From NCBI GenBank assembly GCA_020634895.1, contig JACKAV010000006.1, forward strand, positions 248,001 to 312,000: DNA of 64,000 bases, written 5' to 3'. Source of the stretch: Anaerolineales bacterium (GTDB lineage Bacteria > Chloroflexota > Anaerolineae > Anaerolineales > Villigracilaceae). The translations under genes were made by a program, and so were the position numbers. How positions within the stretch are numbered: position 1 is the stretch's first letter; each line of letters begins with the position of its first letter. The notes under the pieces were generated by a model that had not been told where the DNA came from, searched no databases, and saw only the letters and a program-made list of their open reading frames with translations. Below, piece by piece: positions 8,054 to 16,500 of the stretch.

Positions 8054-9490
8054 ATGACCCTCTGGGGCGGACGCTTTTCCCAAAAACTAGATGACCTCGC
8101 ATGGGCGCTCAATGCCTCCCTACCTGTCGATCAACGCATGGCGATTCAGGATGTGGAAGGAAGCATTGCCTGGGCGGCGGCGATTCATAAAGCAGGTATT
8201 CTTACGGATGAAGAACACGCCTCGATCTCACTCGGGCTGGATACCGTCCGAAAAGAATTCGCTTCAGGAGAGTTTATCTTCCAACCTGCGGACGAAGACA
8301 TCCACACCGCCGTCGAACGCAGACTCAGCGAACTGATCGGACCCGCCGCTGGCAAACTGCACACGGGAAGAAGCCGCAACGACCAAGTCGCCACCGACTT
8401 CCGCTTGTGGATGCTGAATGCAATTCCTGAAATTCAAGCCGCATTTGAAAATCTGCAAGCGGCATTGGTTGAGCAAGCCGAAGCCGGTCTCCCTCACCCT
8501 AGCCCTCTCCCGTCGGAGAGGGGACTCCCCTCTCCCTCTGGGAGAGGGGCTGGGGGTGAGGGAGAGCCCATCATCATGCCGGGCTACACCCATTTGCAGA
8601 GAGCACAGCCGATTCTTTTGGGTCACTGGTGGTTGAGTCACTATTGGGCTTTGAAACGCGATGTAGATCGATTGCAAGATTTAACCAAGCGCGTGTCTGT
8701 TTTGCCATTAGGAAGCGGCGCGTTGGCGGGCGCTCCATTTGCACTTGACCGTGAAGCGCTTGCAAAAAGCCTCGGCTTTGACGAAGTTTCGCAAAACAGC
8801 CTCGATGCGGTTTCAGACCGAGATTTTGCCGCCGAGTATTTATTCGTCTGTTCGATGGCGGCGGTGCATTTGAGCAAACTCGCTGAGCAGGTGGTTTTAT
8901 ACACCTCGGCAGAATTCGGCTTCTTTGAACTTTCCGATGCTTTCTCCACCGGCTCCAGCCTGATGCCGCAGAAGAAGAATCCCGATGTCTTTGAACTCAC
9001 TCGCGGCAAGGCTGGCACGATGATTGGCTTGCTGACCGGGTTGATGTCCACGCTCAAGGGGTTGCCTTCGACCTACGATAAAGATTTGCAGGAAGATAAA
9101 GCTCCCGTCTTCGCGGCGACGGATACGCTGCTTGCGATATTGCCGGTCATGGCAGCGGCGTTGCGGACGATTACCGTCAAGCCGGAACGAATGCGCAACG
9201 CCATTGACTCAACGATGATGGCGACGGATTTGGCAGATTATCTCGTTGAAAAAGGTGTGCCGTTCAGAGAAGCGCACGCGCTGGCGGGGAAAGTCGTCCG
9301 CGCGGCGGGGGAGGGGAAGGTTCGGATGGAGGAACTGCCGCTCGAAGCGTATCAAGCTATAAGTCCAGTTTTTGAGGCGGATGTGTATCAGGTGTTCGAT
9401 CCGCTGGAATCCATCAATAAAAGAAATACGGTTGGAGGCACGAGCCTTCAGTCAGTCAAAAATCAGATTCGAAAAATAAAAGGAGAATAA
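8054..9490 (+). CDS. argH: Argininosuccinate lyase with in-frame palindromic-repeat insertion
   Basis: Splits argininosuccinate into arginine and fumarate. The 478-aa protein carries MTLWGGRFSQ at the start, TGRSRNDQVATD, MPGYTHLQRAQP and the family signature GSSLMPQKKNPD. Between LVEQAEA and IIMPGYTHLQ lies a stretch of about 28 residues rich in Pro, Gly, Ser and Arg that the family normally lacks. It is encoded by a palindromic repeat (8488-8565) that keeps the frame. The core motifs are intact, so the enzyme is probably active with an extra loop. ATG 8054 follows AAGGAG. Confidence 0.93.
   Translation: MTLWGGRFSQKLDDLAWALNASLPVDQRMAIQDVEGSIAWAAAIHKAGILTDEEHASISLGLDTVRKEFASGEFIFQPADEDIHTAVERRLSELIGPAAGKLHTGRSRNDQVATDFRLWMLNAIPEIQAAFENLQAALVEQAEAGLPHPSPLPSERGLPSPSGRGAGGEGEPIIMPGYTHLQRAQPILLGHWWLSHYWALKRDVDRLQDLTKRVSVLPLGSGALAGAPFALDREALAKSLGFDEVSQNSLDAVSDRDFAAEYLFVCSMAAVHLSKLAEQVVLYTSAEFGFFELSDAFSTGSSLMPQKKNPDVFELTRGKAGTMIGLLTGLMSTLKGLPSTYDKDLQEDKAPVFAATDTLLAILPVMAAALRTITVKPERMRNAIDSTMMATDLADYLVEKGVPFREAHALAGKVVRAAGEGKVRMEELPLEAYQAISPVFEADVYQVFDPLESINKRNTVGGTSLQSVKNQIRKIKGE
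8488..8565. repeat. Palindromic repeat inserted in argH coding sequence
   Basis: TCTCCCTCACCC (8488-8499) pairs with GGGTGAGGGAGA at the other end. Inner arms CCCTCTCCC/GGAGAGGGG and CTCCCTCTGGGAGAG repeat the motif. The element is open in the argH frame and adds about 28 residues. Confidence 0.85.
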
Positions 9491-9493
9491 ATT

Positions 9494-9667
9494 ATGTCCA
9501 CTACAACCAATTGCCCTGAGTGTGATGCCGAAATTACGTTTGAAGGTGATGCCGAGCTCGGTGAGATCATCGTCTGCCCGGATTGCGGTGTGGATTTGGA
9601 AATCACGTCGTTGGACCCTGCCGCGGTGCAGCTTGCGCCAATGGAGCAGGAAGACTGGGGTGAATAA
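9494..9667 (+). CDS. lysW: LysW: amino-group carrier protein
   Basis: A 57-aa acidic carrier that protects the amino group of aminoadipate or glutamate during lysine and ornithine synthesis. It has the zinc-binding pattern CPEC (residues 7-10) and CPDC (28-31) and ends in EDWGE, whose last Glu is the attachment point in this family. It starts 4 nt after argH stops and precedes the ATP-grasp ligase at 9712. It is the only lysW in the window, while there are two ligases, which suggests one carrier serves both pathways. Confidence 0.95.
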   Translation: MSTTTNCPECDAEITFEGDAELGEIIVCPDCGVDLEITSLDPAAVQLAPMEQEDWGE

Positions 9668-9673
9668 TAATTT

Positions 9674-9701
9674 GTAGGGGCGACTCGCGAGTTGCCCCTA
9701 C
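9674..9701. repeat. GTAGGGGC palindromic repeat between lysW and argX
   Basis: GTAGGGGC and GCCCCTAC flank ACTC/GAGT inner arms. The same outer arms occur at 32402-32469, 51723-51817 (inside glyS) and around the RAYT at 46389-46884. Confidence 0.8.
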
Positions 9702-9711
9702 GGAGAATCTT

Positions 9712-10581
9712 ATGCAACGAAGATTAAAGATCGGCGTTCTTTATTCCCGCGTGCGCGTCGAAGAGAAATGGATCTTTGGCGCGATGGAAAAACGCGGCAT
9801 TGATTATGACCGCCTCGACGACCGTTCCATTCACTTCGATCTGGAAAATTTTGAAAAGTGGAAGCAGTACGATGCAGTGTTGGAGCGGAGCATCAGTTAC
9901 AACAGCGGTTTGTATGCGCTGCGTTTGCTGAATGCGTTCGGGGTGCCGACGGTGAACAAGGCTTCGGTGGCGGAGATCTGCGGCGATAAGTTGATGACCA
10001 GCGCGGTCTTTTCGCGCGATGGTGTTCCGCAGCCGCATAATGCGACGGCGTTCACGCCCGAAGCCGCACTTGAGGCGATCGAGGCGTTTGGCTATCCTGT
10101 AGTGTTGAAACCCGTTGTCGGTTCGTGGGGACGGCTGCTGGCGAAGGTCAATGACCGCGATGCGGCGGAAGCGGTGCTGGAACATAAATCCACGTTGGGG
10201 TCGGTACAGCATTCCGTTTTCTATATTCAGGAATATATCGAGAAGCCCGGGCGCGACATCCGCATCATCATGATCGGCGACAAAGTGTTGACGGGTATGT
10301 ACCGCACATCGGAACATTGGATCACGAACACGGCGCGCGGCGGGAGCGGTGAGTTGTGTCCCATCACGCCGGAGATCGAGGATATTTGTCTGCGCGCTTC
10401 GAAAGCCGTCGGCGGCGGTCTGCTCGGTGTGGATCTGGTCGAACACCCTGAAAAAGGACTCGTGGTCAATGAGATCAACCATACGATGGAATTCCATACG
10501 ATGCAGCCTGTCAGTGGAATCGATATTGCGGGTGAGATCGTGGATTATGTAGTGAAAACGGCGAAGAGCAGTGAACAGTAG
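9712..10581 (+). CDS. argX: LysX paralog, probable ArgX: glutamate-LysW ligase
   Basis: RimK-type ATP-grasp ligase, 289 aa, clearly paralogous to LysX at 5521: it shares VLKPVVGSWGRLLAKV, HWITNTARGG and VNEINHTMEF. It differs where the substrate-side loops are expected: SGELCPITPE instead of VATNCPLTPE, and EFHTMQPVSGIDIAG instead of EFRNSITTTGVNIP. It follows lysW in the Arg-leader operon. Known biology: Sulfolobus uses LysX for aminoadipate and ArgX for glutamate with one LysW. By context I assign glutamate here, making LysW-glutamate for ornithine; the reverse or dual use is not excluded. Confidence 0.8.
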   Translation: MQRRLKIGVLYSRVRVEEKWIFGAMEKRGIDYDRLDDRSIHFDLENFEKWKQYDAVLERSISYNSGLYALRLLNAFGVPTVNKASVAEICGDKLMTSAVFSRDGVPQPHNATAFTPEAALEAIEAFGYPVVLKPVVGSWGRLLAKVNDRDAAEAVLEHKSTLGSVQHSVFYIQEYIEKPGRDIRIIMIGDKVLTGMYRTSEHWITNTARGGSGELCPITPEIEDICLRASKAVGGGLLGVDLVEHPEKGLVVNEINHTMEFHTMQPVSGIDIAGEIVDYVVKTAKSSEQ

Positions 10582-10589
10582 ACAGTAAG

Positions 10590-10632
10590 CAGTTATCAGT
10601 AGAATGCGGAAAAGTTACGCGACTGATAACTG
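10590..10632. repeat. Intergenic inverted repeat before lysY/argC
   Basis: CAGTTATCAGT (10590-10600) and ACTGATAACTG (10622-10632) form an 11-bp perfect stem inside the arg operon, with no T-run. Confidence 0.65.
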
Positions 10633-10662
10633 ATCACTGAAAACTGGAAAGAGGAGAAATCA

Positions 10663-11700
10663 TTGAAAACAACAGTATCTATCATCGGCGGTTCGGGATA
10701 TGGCGGCGGGGAGTTGCTACGCCTGTTATTGGGGCATCCCAACGTGGAAGTGAAACAGGTCACATCGCGCTCGCGCGTGGGCGAGTATGTGCATCAGACG
10801 CATCCCAATCTGCGGAAAAGCACACAACTGAAATTTAGCGACCCTTCGCAGTTGGAGCCAGTGGATATTCTCTTCCTCGCCCAGCCGCATGGACAGGCGC
10901 AAAAGAATATCGAAGAATATGCCAAACTTGCGCCAAAGATCATCGACCTTGCTGCGGATTTCCGTTTGCGCGATGCGGATTTCTATGAGCAATGGTATGG
11001 TGAAAAACATGCCGCGCCTGAATGGTTAAGCAAGTTCGTTTACGGTTTGCCCGAACTTCATCGTGAAGAGATTGCTAAAGCGAGTTACATCAGCGGTGTA
11101 GGATGCAACGCCACAGCCAGCAACCTCGCGCTGCTGCCGTTGGTCAAAGCAGGTCTTTTGGATTTATCTTCCCCAATTTTTATCGAGATCAAAGTCGGTT
11201 CCTCCGAAGGCGGCGCGGAGGGAAATTCCGGTTCGCTGCATGCGGAACGCGCCAACGTCATCCGCACATTTTCGGCGTTCGGTCATCGTCATACTGCGGA
11301 AGTGATTCAGGAAATGGGCGTGCAAAACGTCTCGTTGACGATGACCGCAGTGGACCTGGTCCGCGGGGTGCTGGCGACGGCTCACGCCAAAGTCAAGCCT
11401 GGGGCGGCGACAAAAGATTTGTGGAAAGCCTATAGAGCAGTGGCGAATGAAAATCCGTTCGTGCGTGTGGTGCGTGAGCAGCGCGGCATTTACCGCGTCC
11501 CTGAGCCGAAGATCCTTGCCGGTTCGAACTACGCCGACCTCGGCTTCGAGCTGGACGAGAGCAATGGTCACATCGTGGCGATGTGCGCAATCGACAATCT
11601 CATGAAAGGCGCATCTGGTTCAGCGATGCAGTGCATGAATCTGATGATGGGCTGGGATGAGACGTTGGGGTTGGAATTTATGGGGTTACACCCGATATAG
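10663..11700 (+). CDS. lysY: LysY/ArgC: LysW-aminoadipate/LysW-glutamate phosphate reductase
   Basis: NADPH-dependent reduction of the acyl phosphate on LysW-bound aminoadipate or glutamate to the semialdehyde. The 345-aa protein uses TTG 10663, supported by GAGGAG at 10651. GGSGYGGGELLRLL is the nucleotide-binding start, and GVGCNATA carries the catalytic Cys. The SSEGGAEGNSGSLHAER region is like the LysY branch as I remember it. Neighbours lysW, ATP-grasp ligase and kinase point to carrier-bound substrates and not free acetylglutamyl phosphate. Only one such reductase is present, so dual use for lysine and arginine is inferred. Confidence 0.87.
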   Translation: MKTTVSIIGGSGYGGGELLRLLLGHPNVEVKQVTSRSRVGEYVHQTHPNLRKSTQLKFSDPSQLEPVDILFLAQPHGQAQKNIEEYAKLAPKIIDLAADFRLRDADFYEQWYGEKHAAPEWLSKFVYGLPELHREEIAKASYISGVGCNATASNLALLPLVKAGLLDLSSPIFIEIKVGSSEGGAEGNSGSLHAERANVIRTFSAFGHRHTAEVIQEMGVQNVSLTMTAVDLVRGVLATAHAKVKPGAATKDLWKAYRAVANENPFVRVVREQRGIYRVPEPKILAGSNYADLGFELDESNGHIVAMCAIDNLMKGASGSAMQCMNLMMGWDETLGLEFMGLHPI

Positions 11701-11731
11701 CGAAATTCGATATTGGATAATTCGAATTTCG
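11701..11731. repeat. Small inverted repeat before lysZ
   Basis: CGAAATTCG (11701-11709) and CGAATTTCG (11723-11731). Similar ATTCGATAT-type sequence occurs before leuD (30105-30150) and nuoG (63600-63632). Confidence 0.5.
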
Positions 11732-11761
11732 AGTAACGAATATCGTACTGGAGAAAAAACT

Positions 11762-12583
11762 ATGACAGAACATACATCAATAACTGTCGTAAAACTCGGC
11801 GGCACTGAGGGCGTGGATTTTTCCGCGATATGTAACGATGCTGTGGAATTATTGAATCAAGGCAAAAAACTGGTTTTCGTTCATGGCGGTTCTGCTGAAG
11901 CAAACGCACTTGGTGAAGCGGTTGGGACGCCGCCGAAGATGATCACGTCCCCTTCGGGGTATACGTCGCGTTATACCGATAGAAAAACGCTTGAGATATT
12001 TTTGATGGCAGTGAATGGCAAGGTCAATTCGTTGCTGACCGAGCAACTGCAAATGTTGGGCGTCAACGCTTTTGGCTTGTGCGGCTTGGACGGCAGACTG
12101 ATGCAAGCCATCCGCAAGGAAGCGATCCAGTCCGTTGAAAATGGCAAGCGAAAGATGATCCGCGACGATTACACGGGGAAGATAGAGAAAGTGAATAGTG
12201 AATTGTTGATAATGCTTTTGGATGCCGGATATTTGCCGGTGATCGCGCCGGTAGCTGTCAGCGAAAAAGGGGAGGCGTTGAATGTCGATGCAGACCGCGC
12301 GGCAGCGATGGTTGCGTCTGCGCTTAAGGCGGAAAATTTGTTGTTGCTTACGGCAGTCCCCGGCTTGATGAAAAATTTCCCAGACGAGTTAACACTCATT
12401 CGGCAGCTGCCGCAGAGTCAACTTGCGGCGGCGGGTGAGGCGGCGCAAGGTCGCATGAAGAAGAAAGTGCTTGGGGCAGAAGAAGCCCTCAAGGGCGGCG
12501 TGAGTCGCGTCATCATCGCCGATGGGCGAATCCCAAACCCGATATCGAATGCGCTGGCGGGGAACGGAACTGTTATCCAATAA
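11762..12583 (+). CDS. lysZ: LysZ/ArgB: LysW-aminoadipate/LysW-glutamate kinase
   Basis: Amino-acid kinase family, phosphorylates the side-chain carboxylate of the LysW-bound substrate. The start is ATG 11762 with GGAG upstream; the longer frame upstream overlaps lysY and lacks a ribosome site. The 273-aa protein has VVKLGGTEG at the N terminus, FVHGGSAEANALG and NVDADRAAAMVASALKAE. It closes the Arg-leader operon. There is no separate kinase for lysine in the window, so a bifunctional role is likely. Confidence 0.87.
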   Translation: MTEHTSITVVKLGGTEGVDFSAICNDAVELLNQGKKLVFVHGGSAEANALGEAVGTPPKMITSPSGYTSRYTDRKTLEIFLMAVNGKVNSLLTEQLQMLGVNAFGLCGLDGRLMQAIRKEAIQSVENGKRKMIRDDYTGKIEKVNSELLIMLLDAGYLPVIAPVAVSEKGEALNVDADRAAAMVASALKAENLLLLTAVPGLMKNFPDELTLIRQLPQSQLAAAGEAAQGRMKKKVLGAEEALKGGVSRVIIADGRIPNPISNALAGNGTVIQ

Positions 12584-12663
12584 TTTATTCAGGATATTAT
12601 GTTTGGCGGAATTTGCAGAGTCGTTTTGAGGAATAGGGTAATTGTCTTGGTTCTATAAAGTTC

Positions 12664-13293
12664 TTAATAACTCACCACTGGCAGTTTCCTCAACCACTTT
12701 TTTTCTGCCAATTCCTTCAAAATGAAATCCGCCGCATCAGCGCGTGATAGTTGCGTGCCAGAGTCTTTACCTACAAAACCGACTCTATATTTGCCAGTAT
12801 GTTCTCCGTCCATTAAGCGTGGAAAACGTACAACGGTCCAATCTAGATCAGAAGCACGGATCACTTGCACGTTCTCGGCAGAATCGAGCACGACATCTTT
12901 TGCAAGAATGTTCAGCAAAAAACCAATGAAATTGTCAATGAACTTTGGCTCATCTTCAGGTTGACGAACGCCTGCGCCCGTTGTTGAGATTAATCGGCGC
13001 ACCCCATGTTTCTTCATACCCGTCACGATATTTTTTGCGGAAGTTTCCATCATGTGGGGGATTGGCGGACGCGTCGGTCCCAACGCGCTGATCACTGAAT
13101 CCTGTCCAATGATCGCATTTTCTACAGCCGACGCATCCATCGCATCCCCTTTGAATACGATGAGGTTTGCATGTCTGACTTCGAATTTTTCAGGGGAACG
13201 AACAAAAGCAGTTACGATATGCCCTGCTTCCAATGCCTGTTTCACAACTTGCAAACCCGCTCCGCGCGAAGCGCCAAATACGACAATTTTCAT
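12664..13293 (-). CDS. NAD(P)-binding oxidoreductase, NmrA-like atypical SDR
   Basis: A 209-aa Rossmann-fold protein with VVFGASRGAGLQVVKQAL at the start (glycine-rich dinucleotide loop), DSVISALGPTRPP in the middle and a C-terminal ADAADFILKEL, as in NmrA-like NAD(P)H-binding proteins that act as redox sensors or flavin/quinone reductases. It lacks a clear YxxxK catalytic pair, so a specific reaction cannot be given. It is convergent with lysZ and begins the accessory block that separates lysZ from lysJ. Confidence 0.75.
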   Translation of the reverse strand: MKIVVFGASRGAGLQVVKQALEAGHIVTAFVRSPEKFEVRHANLIVFKGDAMDASAVENAIIGQDSVISALGPTRPPIPHMMETSAKNIVTGMKKHGVRRLISTTGAGVRQPEDEPKFIDNFIGFLLNILAKDVVLDSAENVQVIRASDLDWTVVRFPRLMDGEHTGKYRVGFVGKDSGTQLSRADAADFILKELAEKKWLRKLPVVSY

Positions 13294-13347
13294 GCTTCTC
13301 CCTTGTGACGGAAATATTCAAAATAAAAGATTATGCCCGGCAGAATT

Positions 13348-14598
13348 TTATTTTTCAAGTTGCGAGATGATTTCTGCGGCAGATTTTATTCCGTTTTCGG
13401 CCTGGATTTGTTTTCCCAGGTCGGCTGCACGCTGACGTATTCGTTCATTTGTCACTGCTTCTTGAATCGCATTTGCGAGCCTTTCGGCGGTCAGCTTTTT
13501 GCGTGGAATCGGTTTCGTTCCCACGCCTAAATCGGCAACGTGCTGCCCCCAAAATGGCTGGTCACCAAAAAATGGAATCACTACCGATGGAACACCTGCC
13601 ATAAGCCCAGCGGCAGTTGTACTCGCTCCGCCATGATGAACGACGGCGCGCATTCGAGGAAACAGCCACGAGTGTGGAATAGAGTCGATCATAAAAATCG
13701 AGTCGGGCACATTTGCCTTTTGTAATCCGCCCCAGCCTGAAAGTAAGATTGCGCGTTGATCCGTCAATGCCAAAGCCTTAATCACCAGATCTGCTGTCTG
13801 TTCGGGATTTCGGTTGCTCATGCTTCCGAATCCAATGTATACAGGCGGGGCACCCGATTGGAGGAAGTCAAGCAAGGCGGCGGGAGGCTGCCAGTCAACT
13901 GCTTCTTCTACAAACCAATATCCGGTAATGTGTGTATTACTGTTCCAGTCTGGTGGTGCAGGAATCACCGAGGGGCTGAATCCATAGAGAACGGGCATAC
14001 TCTGTGTGGCTTTTGAACTGAAGGGACCCAGAAACGGAGCCGCAGGAACATTCAATACCTTTTTTCGTGCAATTCCGTCTGCAGACCGAAATCCCTGCCA
14101 CATCAGTTGACGTGCAAGGTGGTGTGAAATACGGTTGAAGGCAGTTGGAAGTTTTGGCGTGAGGACACTTGAAAATTCTTGCGTAGGCGTGAAAGGAAAT
14201 ACATAGGCTTGAACAAGTGGAATGTTTAATTTCTCCGCAATCGCAGTGCCGATGAACAACCCGCCTATTCCAGCTAATACGATATCCATGCCTTGTGCTG
14301 CGGATAAACCGCCTTCGGCAAAATGGAGCGCTTCCCGCTCAGCTTCTTTCGCCATTTTCGCCATCAATAAAAGGAAGTTCCCTTTTTCGGTCAACTCCCG
14401 CATTTCGTCATTTTCAACAGCTTCTTTTACATCGTTTCCAAATGACCAAAATTCAAGTCCATAAGAGATAACCAATGACTCGAAGTTGCTGTGACTGACC
14501 AGACGAATATAATGCCCCGCATTCTGTAATCCTTTTCCTAATGCAATGTATGGCTGAACATCCCCGCGGCTTCCTGGAGCAATAATTACAATACGCAT
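13348..14598 (-). CDS. Glycosyltransferase, GT1/UGT-like (macrolide or sterol type)
   Basis: The 416-aa protein is a GT-B fold enzyme: the N-terminal IIAPGSRGDVQPYIALGKGL acceptor-side motif is typical of MGT and sterol glucosyltransferase families, and the C-terminal VVHHGGASTTAAGLMAGVP with PFFGDQPFWGQHV is the nucleotide-sugar binding site. It likely transfers a sugar from a UDP- or TDP-sugar to a lipid or small molecule in the cytoplasm. The acceptor is not predictable. It lies 54 nt upstream of the NAD(P)-binding gene on the same strand. Confidence 0.85.
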   Translation of the reverse strand: MRIVIIAPGSRGDVQPYIALGKGLQNAGHYIRLVSHSNFESLVISYGLEFWSFGNDVKEAVENDEMRELTEKGNFLLLMAKMAKEAEREALHFAEGGLSAAQGMDIVLAGIGGLFIGTAIAEKLNIPLVQAYVFPFTPTQEFSSVLTPKLPTAFNRISHHLARQLMWQGFRSADGIARKKVLNVPAAPFLGPFSSKATQSMPVLYGFSPSVIPAPPDWNSNTHITGYWFVEEAVDWQPPAALLDFLQSGAPPVYIGFGSMSNRNPEQTADLVIKALALTDQRAILLSGWGGLQKANVPDSIFMIDSIPHSWLFPRMRAVVHHGGASTTAAGLMAGVPSVVIPFFGDQPFWGQHVADLGVGTKPIPRKKLTAERLANAIQEAVTNERIRQRAADLGKQIQAENGIKSAAEIISQLEK

Positions 14599-14689
14599 AA
14601 TATCAATTTTTTCCTGTTTCTATTGGAAAGTGTGCTGAGAAGTCTGAATTATAGAACGAGGGGAAGAAAAAGACAACGGAGGAGGGACC

Positions 14690-14752
14690 TCACACCTAGT
14701 CTCTCTCCTAGTTCCCTTCGAGGGTGCTTCGCAAGGAGAGGGAAACTGGTTC
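14690..14752. repeat. Degenerate CCTCAC...GGAGAGG palindromic repeat
   Basis: CCTCACACCTAGTCTCTCTCC and AGGAGAGGGAAACTGG contain the arms of the CCCTCACC family in decayed form. A second decayed copy follows the regulator duplicate at 16500. These two lie just outside the duplicated regulator segments. Confidence 0.5.
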
Positions 14753-14756
14753 GTGA

Positions 14757-14818
14757 TTTGAACGGATTCTGCAAAATGCTGTGGATATAAAATCCGAGAA
14801 TGACTTAACGGTATAAAT
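14757..14818 (+). pseudogene. 3' remnant of a DUF2975 gene
   Basis: From TTTGAACGGATT on, this segment matches the last 50 or so nucleotides of the intact DUF2975 gene at 15801-16280 with only scattered substitutions, including the codons for NAVDIKSENDLTV and the stop. The rest of the gene is missing. It precedes the regulator at 14822 exactly as in the intact pair. Confidence 0.8.
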
Positions 14819-14821
14819 ATC

Positions 14822-15025
14822 ATGTCTATCATCATTAACATCGACGTTATGTTGGCAAAGCGGAAGATGAGTGTCACCGAGCTTGCTGAAAAAGTTGGCA
14901 TCACGTTGGCTAACATTTCCATCTTGAAAAACGGCAAGGCAAAAGCGATCCGTTTATCAACCCTGGAGGCGATTTGCGAAGCTCTGGAGTGCCAGCCTGG
15001 GGATATTCTGGAATATAAAAAATAA
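14822..15025 (+). CDS. XRE/YozG-type small HTH regulator, copy 1
   Basis: A 67-aa single-domain helix-turn-helix protein (MLAKRKMSVTELAEKVGI ... ISILKNGKAKAIRLSTLEAI ... LECQPGDILEY), Cro/C1 type. It is nearly identical to copy 2 at 16285. Small XRE proteins of this kind usually sit next to a DUF2975 membrane protein. Here only the tail of that partner remains upstream, so copy 1 is an orphan. No clear promoter is seen. Confidence 0.88.
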   Translation: MSIIINIDVMLAKRKMSVTELAEKVGITLANISILKNGKAKAIRLSTLEAICEALECQPGDILEYKK

Positions 15026-15070
15026 CGTTCCCGCTGGGAAATAGGACAATTGGTGGCTATATAAGATCTT

Positions 15071-15631
15071 TCACTTCTTATAATGTAACGCCACAACTCC
15101 CGAACCAAATGTCTTTTGCCCGATAAGTTTCAATGTGCGGTCCTTGACCGATTCGAACAAACGCGGACCGCGTCCAGCAATGATCGGGTGAACGACAAAG
15201 TGATACTCGTCGATCAGATCCCATTCTGCAACTTGCGATGCGATGTTCAGTCCGCCAATGAAAATATCTTTCCCTGGCTGTCCTTTTAACTTCATGATCT
15301 CTTCTCGAAGATTACCGTGAAGGAGTGTTGAGTTGTTCCACTCGACGCTTTGCATCGTCGTTGAAAAGACGATCTTTGGCATGGCATCATATGTCCGTGC
15401 AAATTCGTTGACCACTTCTGTTTCCGATCCGTTCACTGCGACATCATGCCAATATGGATACATTAAGTGATATGTATTCCGTCCGAAAATGTCAACGCCC
15501 GCATTCCGCAGGAGCCCAGTGAAGTACGCGTGCAATTCGTCATCGACAATCCCTGTTTCATGACCACAGTAGCCGTCTATTGTGATGTTGATCGCAAAAA
15601 TAACTTTTCTCATCGGTTGTTCTTCTGCCAT
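15071..15631 (-). CDS. Dihydrofolate reductase family protein (RibD C-terminal-like)
   Basis: A 186-aa protein with KVIFAINITIDGYCG at the start, DIFGRNTYHLM, DIFIGGLNIASQ and HPIIAGRGPRLFE, the usual order in the stand-alone DHFR/RibD-C family (YwjB/YyaP-like). Substrates of these proteins are mostly unknown; they are annotated as reductases by fold. The start at 15631 is supported by AAGGAG 7 nt upstream on the minus strand, though the internal Met at residue 7 is also possible. Confidence 0.82.
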   Translation of the reverse strand: MAEEQPMRKVIFAINITIDGYCGHETGIVDDELHAYFTGLLRNAGVDIFGRNTYHLMYPYWHDVAVNGSETEVVNEFARTYDAMPKIVFSTTMQSVEWNNSTLLHGNLREEIMKLKGQPGKDIFIGGLNIASQVAEWDLIDEYHFVVHPIIAGRGPRLFESVKDRTLKLIGQKTFGSGVVALHYKK

Positions 15632-15739
15632 TATTTTGCTCCTTGGAAATAGGAAAATTGCTGATTAGGGATTAGTCCGTGGATGGGGAATGGGTGTGAT
15701 CGTTCAAGTATAGTCTAATTGAAAAACAATAAAAATATA

Positions 15740-15768
15740 TTGACAAACAATAAATAGTTTATTAGAAT
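15740..15768 (+). promoter_or_regulatory. Promoter and possible operator of the DUF2975-XRE pair
   Basis: TTGACA (15740-15745) and TAGAAT (15763-15768) are 17 nt apart. ACAATAAA occurs twice (about 15726 and 15747), and AATAAATAGTTTATT is a palindrome overlapping the spacer and -10. This could be the binding site of the XRE regulator encoded downstream (inference). Confidence 0.7.
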
Positions 15769-15800
15769 GGAATCGTCTACTACAAAGTGAGGTGTTATTC

Positions 15801-16280
15801 ATGAAGCGAAGCTCAACCCTGTTTCTTCAGATCGTCATTGTGTTTATCGGAATTGGTGCGCTTGCTCTCCTGCTTTGGGAACCGCGCATCGAGGGCAGAA
15901 ATGTGAACGCCACGAACTTTGAGATCTACTTCAAAGATCCGTTTTTGTTGCTTGTCTATGTTGGGTCCATTCCTTTTTTCGCGGGGCTTTATCAGGCGTT
16001 CAAGATGTTGGGGTATGTTGGACAAAATAAGGTCTTCTCACCAGAGGCTGTAAAGACTCTACGGACAATAAAATATTGTGCATTAACCATCATTGGTTTT
16101 GTTATCGTGGAAGAAATTATCATCATGTTGACCCACGGCAGTGATGATGCTACAGGCGGATTTTTTATGGGTGTCCTCATTACCTTCGGCTCGGTCGTGA
16201 TCGCCACCGCAGCCGCCATGTTTGAACGGATTTTGCAAAACGCTGTGGATATCAAATCCGAGAACGACTTAACGGTATAA
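15801..16280 (+). CDS. DUF2975 family membrane protein
   Basis: A 159-aa protein with four hydrophobic segments (about residues 9-27, 48-67, 87-107 and 118-140), matching the DUF2975 layout. ATG 15801 lies behind a GAGGTG site; an in-frame GTG at 15792 is less likely. The stop is 4 nt before the XRE gene, so the two are almost certainly cotranscribed. The biochemical role of DUF2975 is unknown; the paired XRE protein is its presumed regulator. Confidence 0.82.
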   Translation: MKRSSTLFLQIVIVFIGIGALALLLWEPRIEGRNVNATNFEIYFKDPFLLLVYVGSIPFFAGLYQAFKMLGYVGQNKVFSPEAVKTLRTIKYCALTIIGFVIVEEIIIMLTHGSDDATGGFFMGVLITFGSVVIATAAAMFERILQNAVDIKSENDLTV

Positions 16281-16284
16281 CATC

Positions 16285-16500
16285 ATGGCGATCATCATTA
16301 ACATCGACGTCATGTTGGCAAAGCGGAAGATGAGCGTTACCGAGCTTGCTGAAAAAGTCGGCATTACGATGGCAAACATTTCCATCTTGAAAAACGGCAG
16401 GGCAAAGGCGATTCGTTTATCAACATTGGAGGCAATTTGTGAAGCTCTGGAGTGTCAGCCTGGAGACATTCTGGAATATAAAAATAAAGAGGGAAATTGA
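16285..16500 (+). CDS. XRE/YozG-type small HTH regulator, copy 2
   Basis: 71-aa helix-turn-helix protein nearly identical to copy 1 (14822): a few substitutions such as LANIS to MANIS and NGKAK to NGRAK, plus a short different C terminus. It is linked to the intact DUF2975 gene and a good promoter, so this is the likely parental and functional copy. Confidence 0.9.
   Translation: MAIIINIDVMLAKRKMSVTELAEKVGITMANISILKNGRAKAIRLSTLEAICEALECQPGDILEYKNKEGN

Noticed and set aside
14620..15108. Minus-strand frame of 162 codons
   Set aside because: It runs opposite the XRE regulator and through a repeat; no protein family features.
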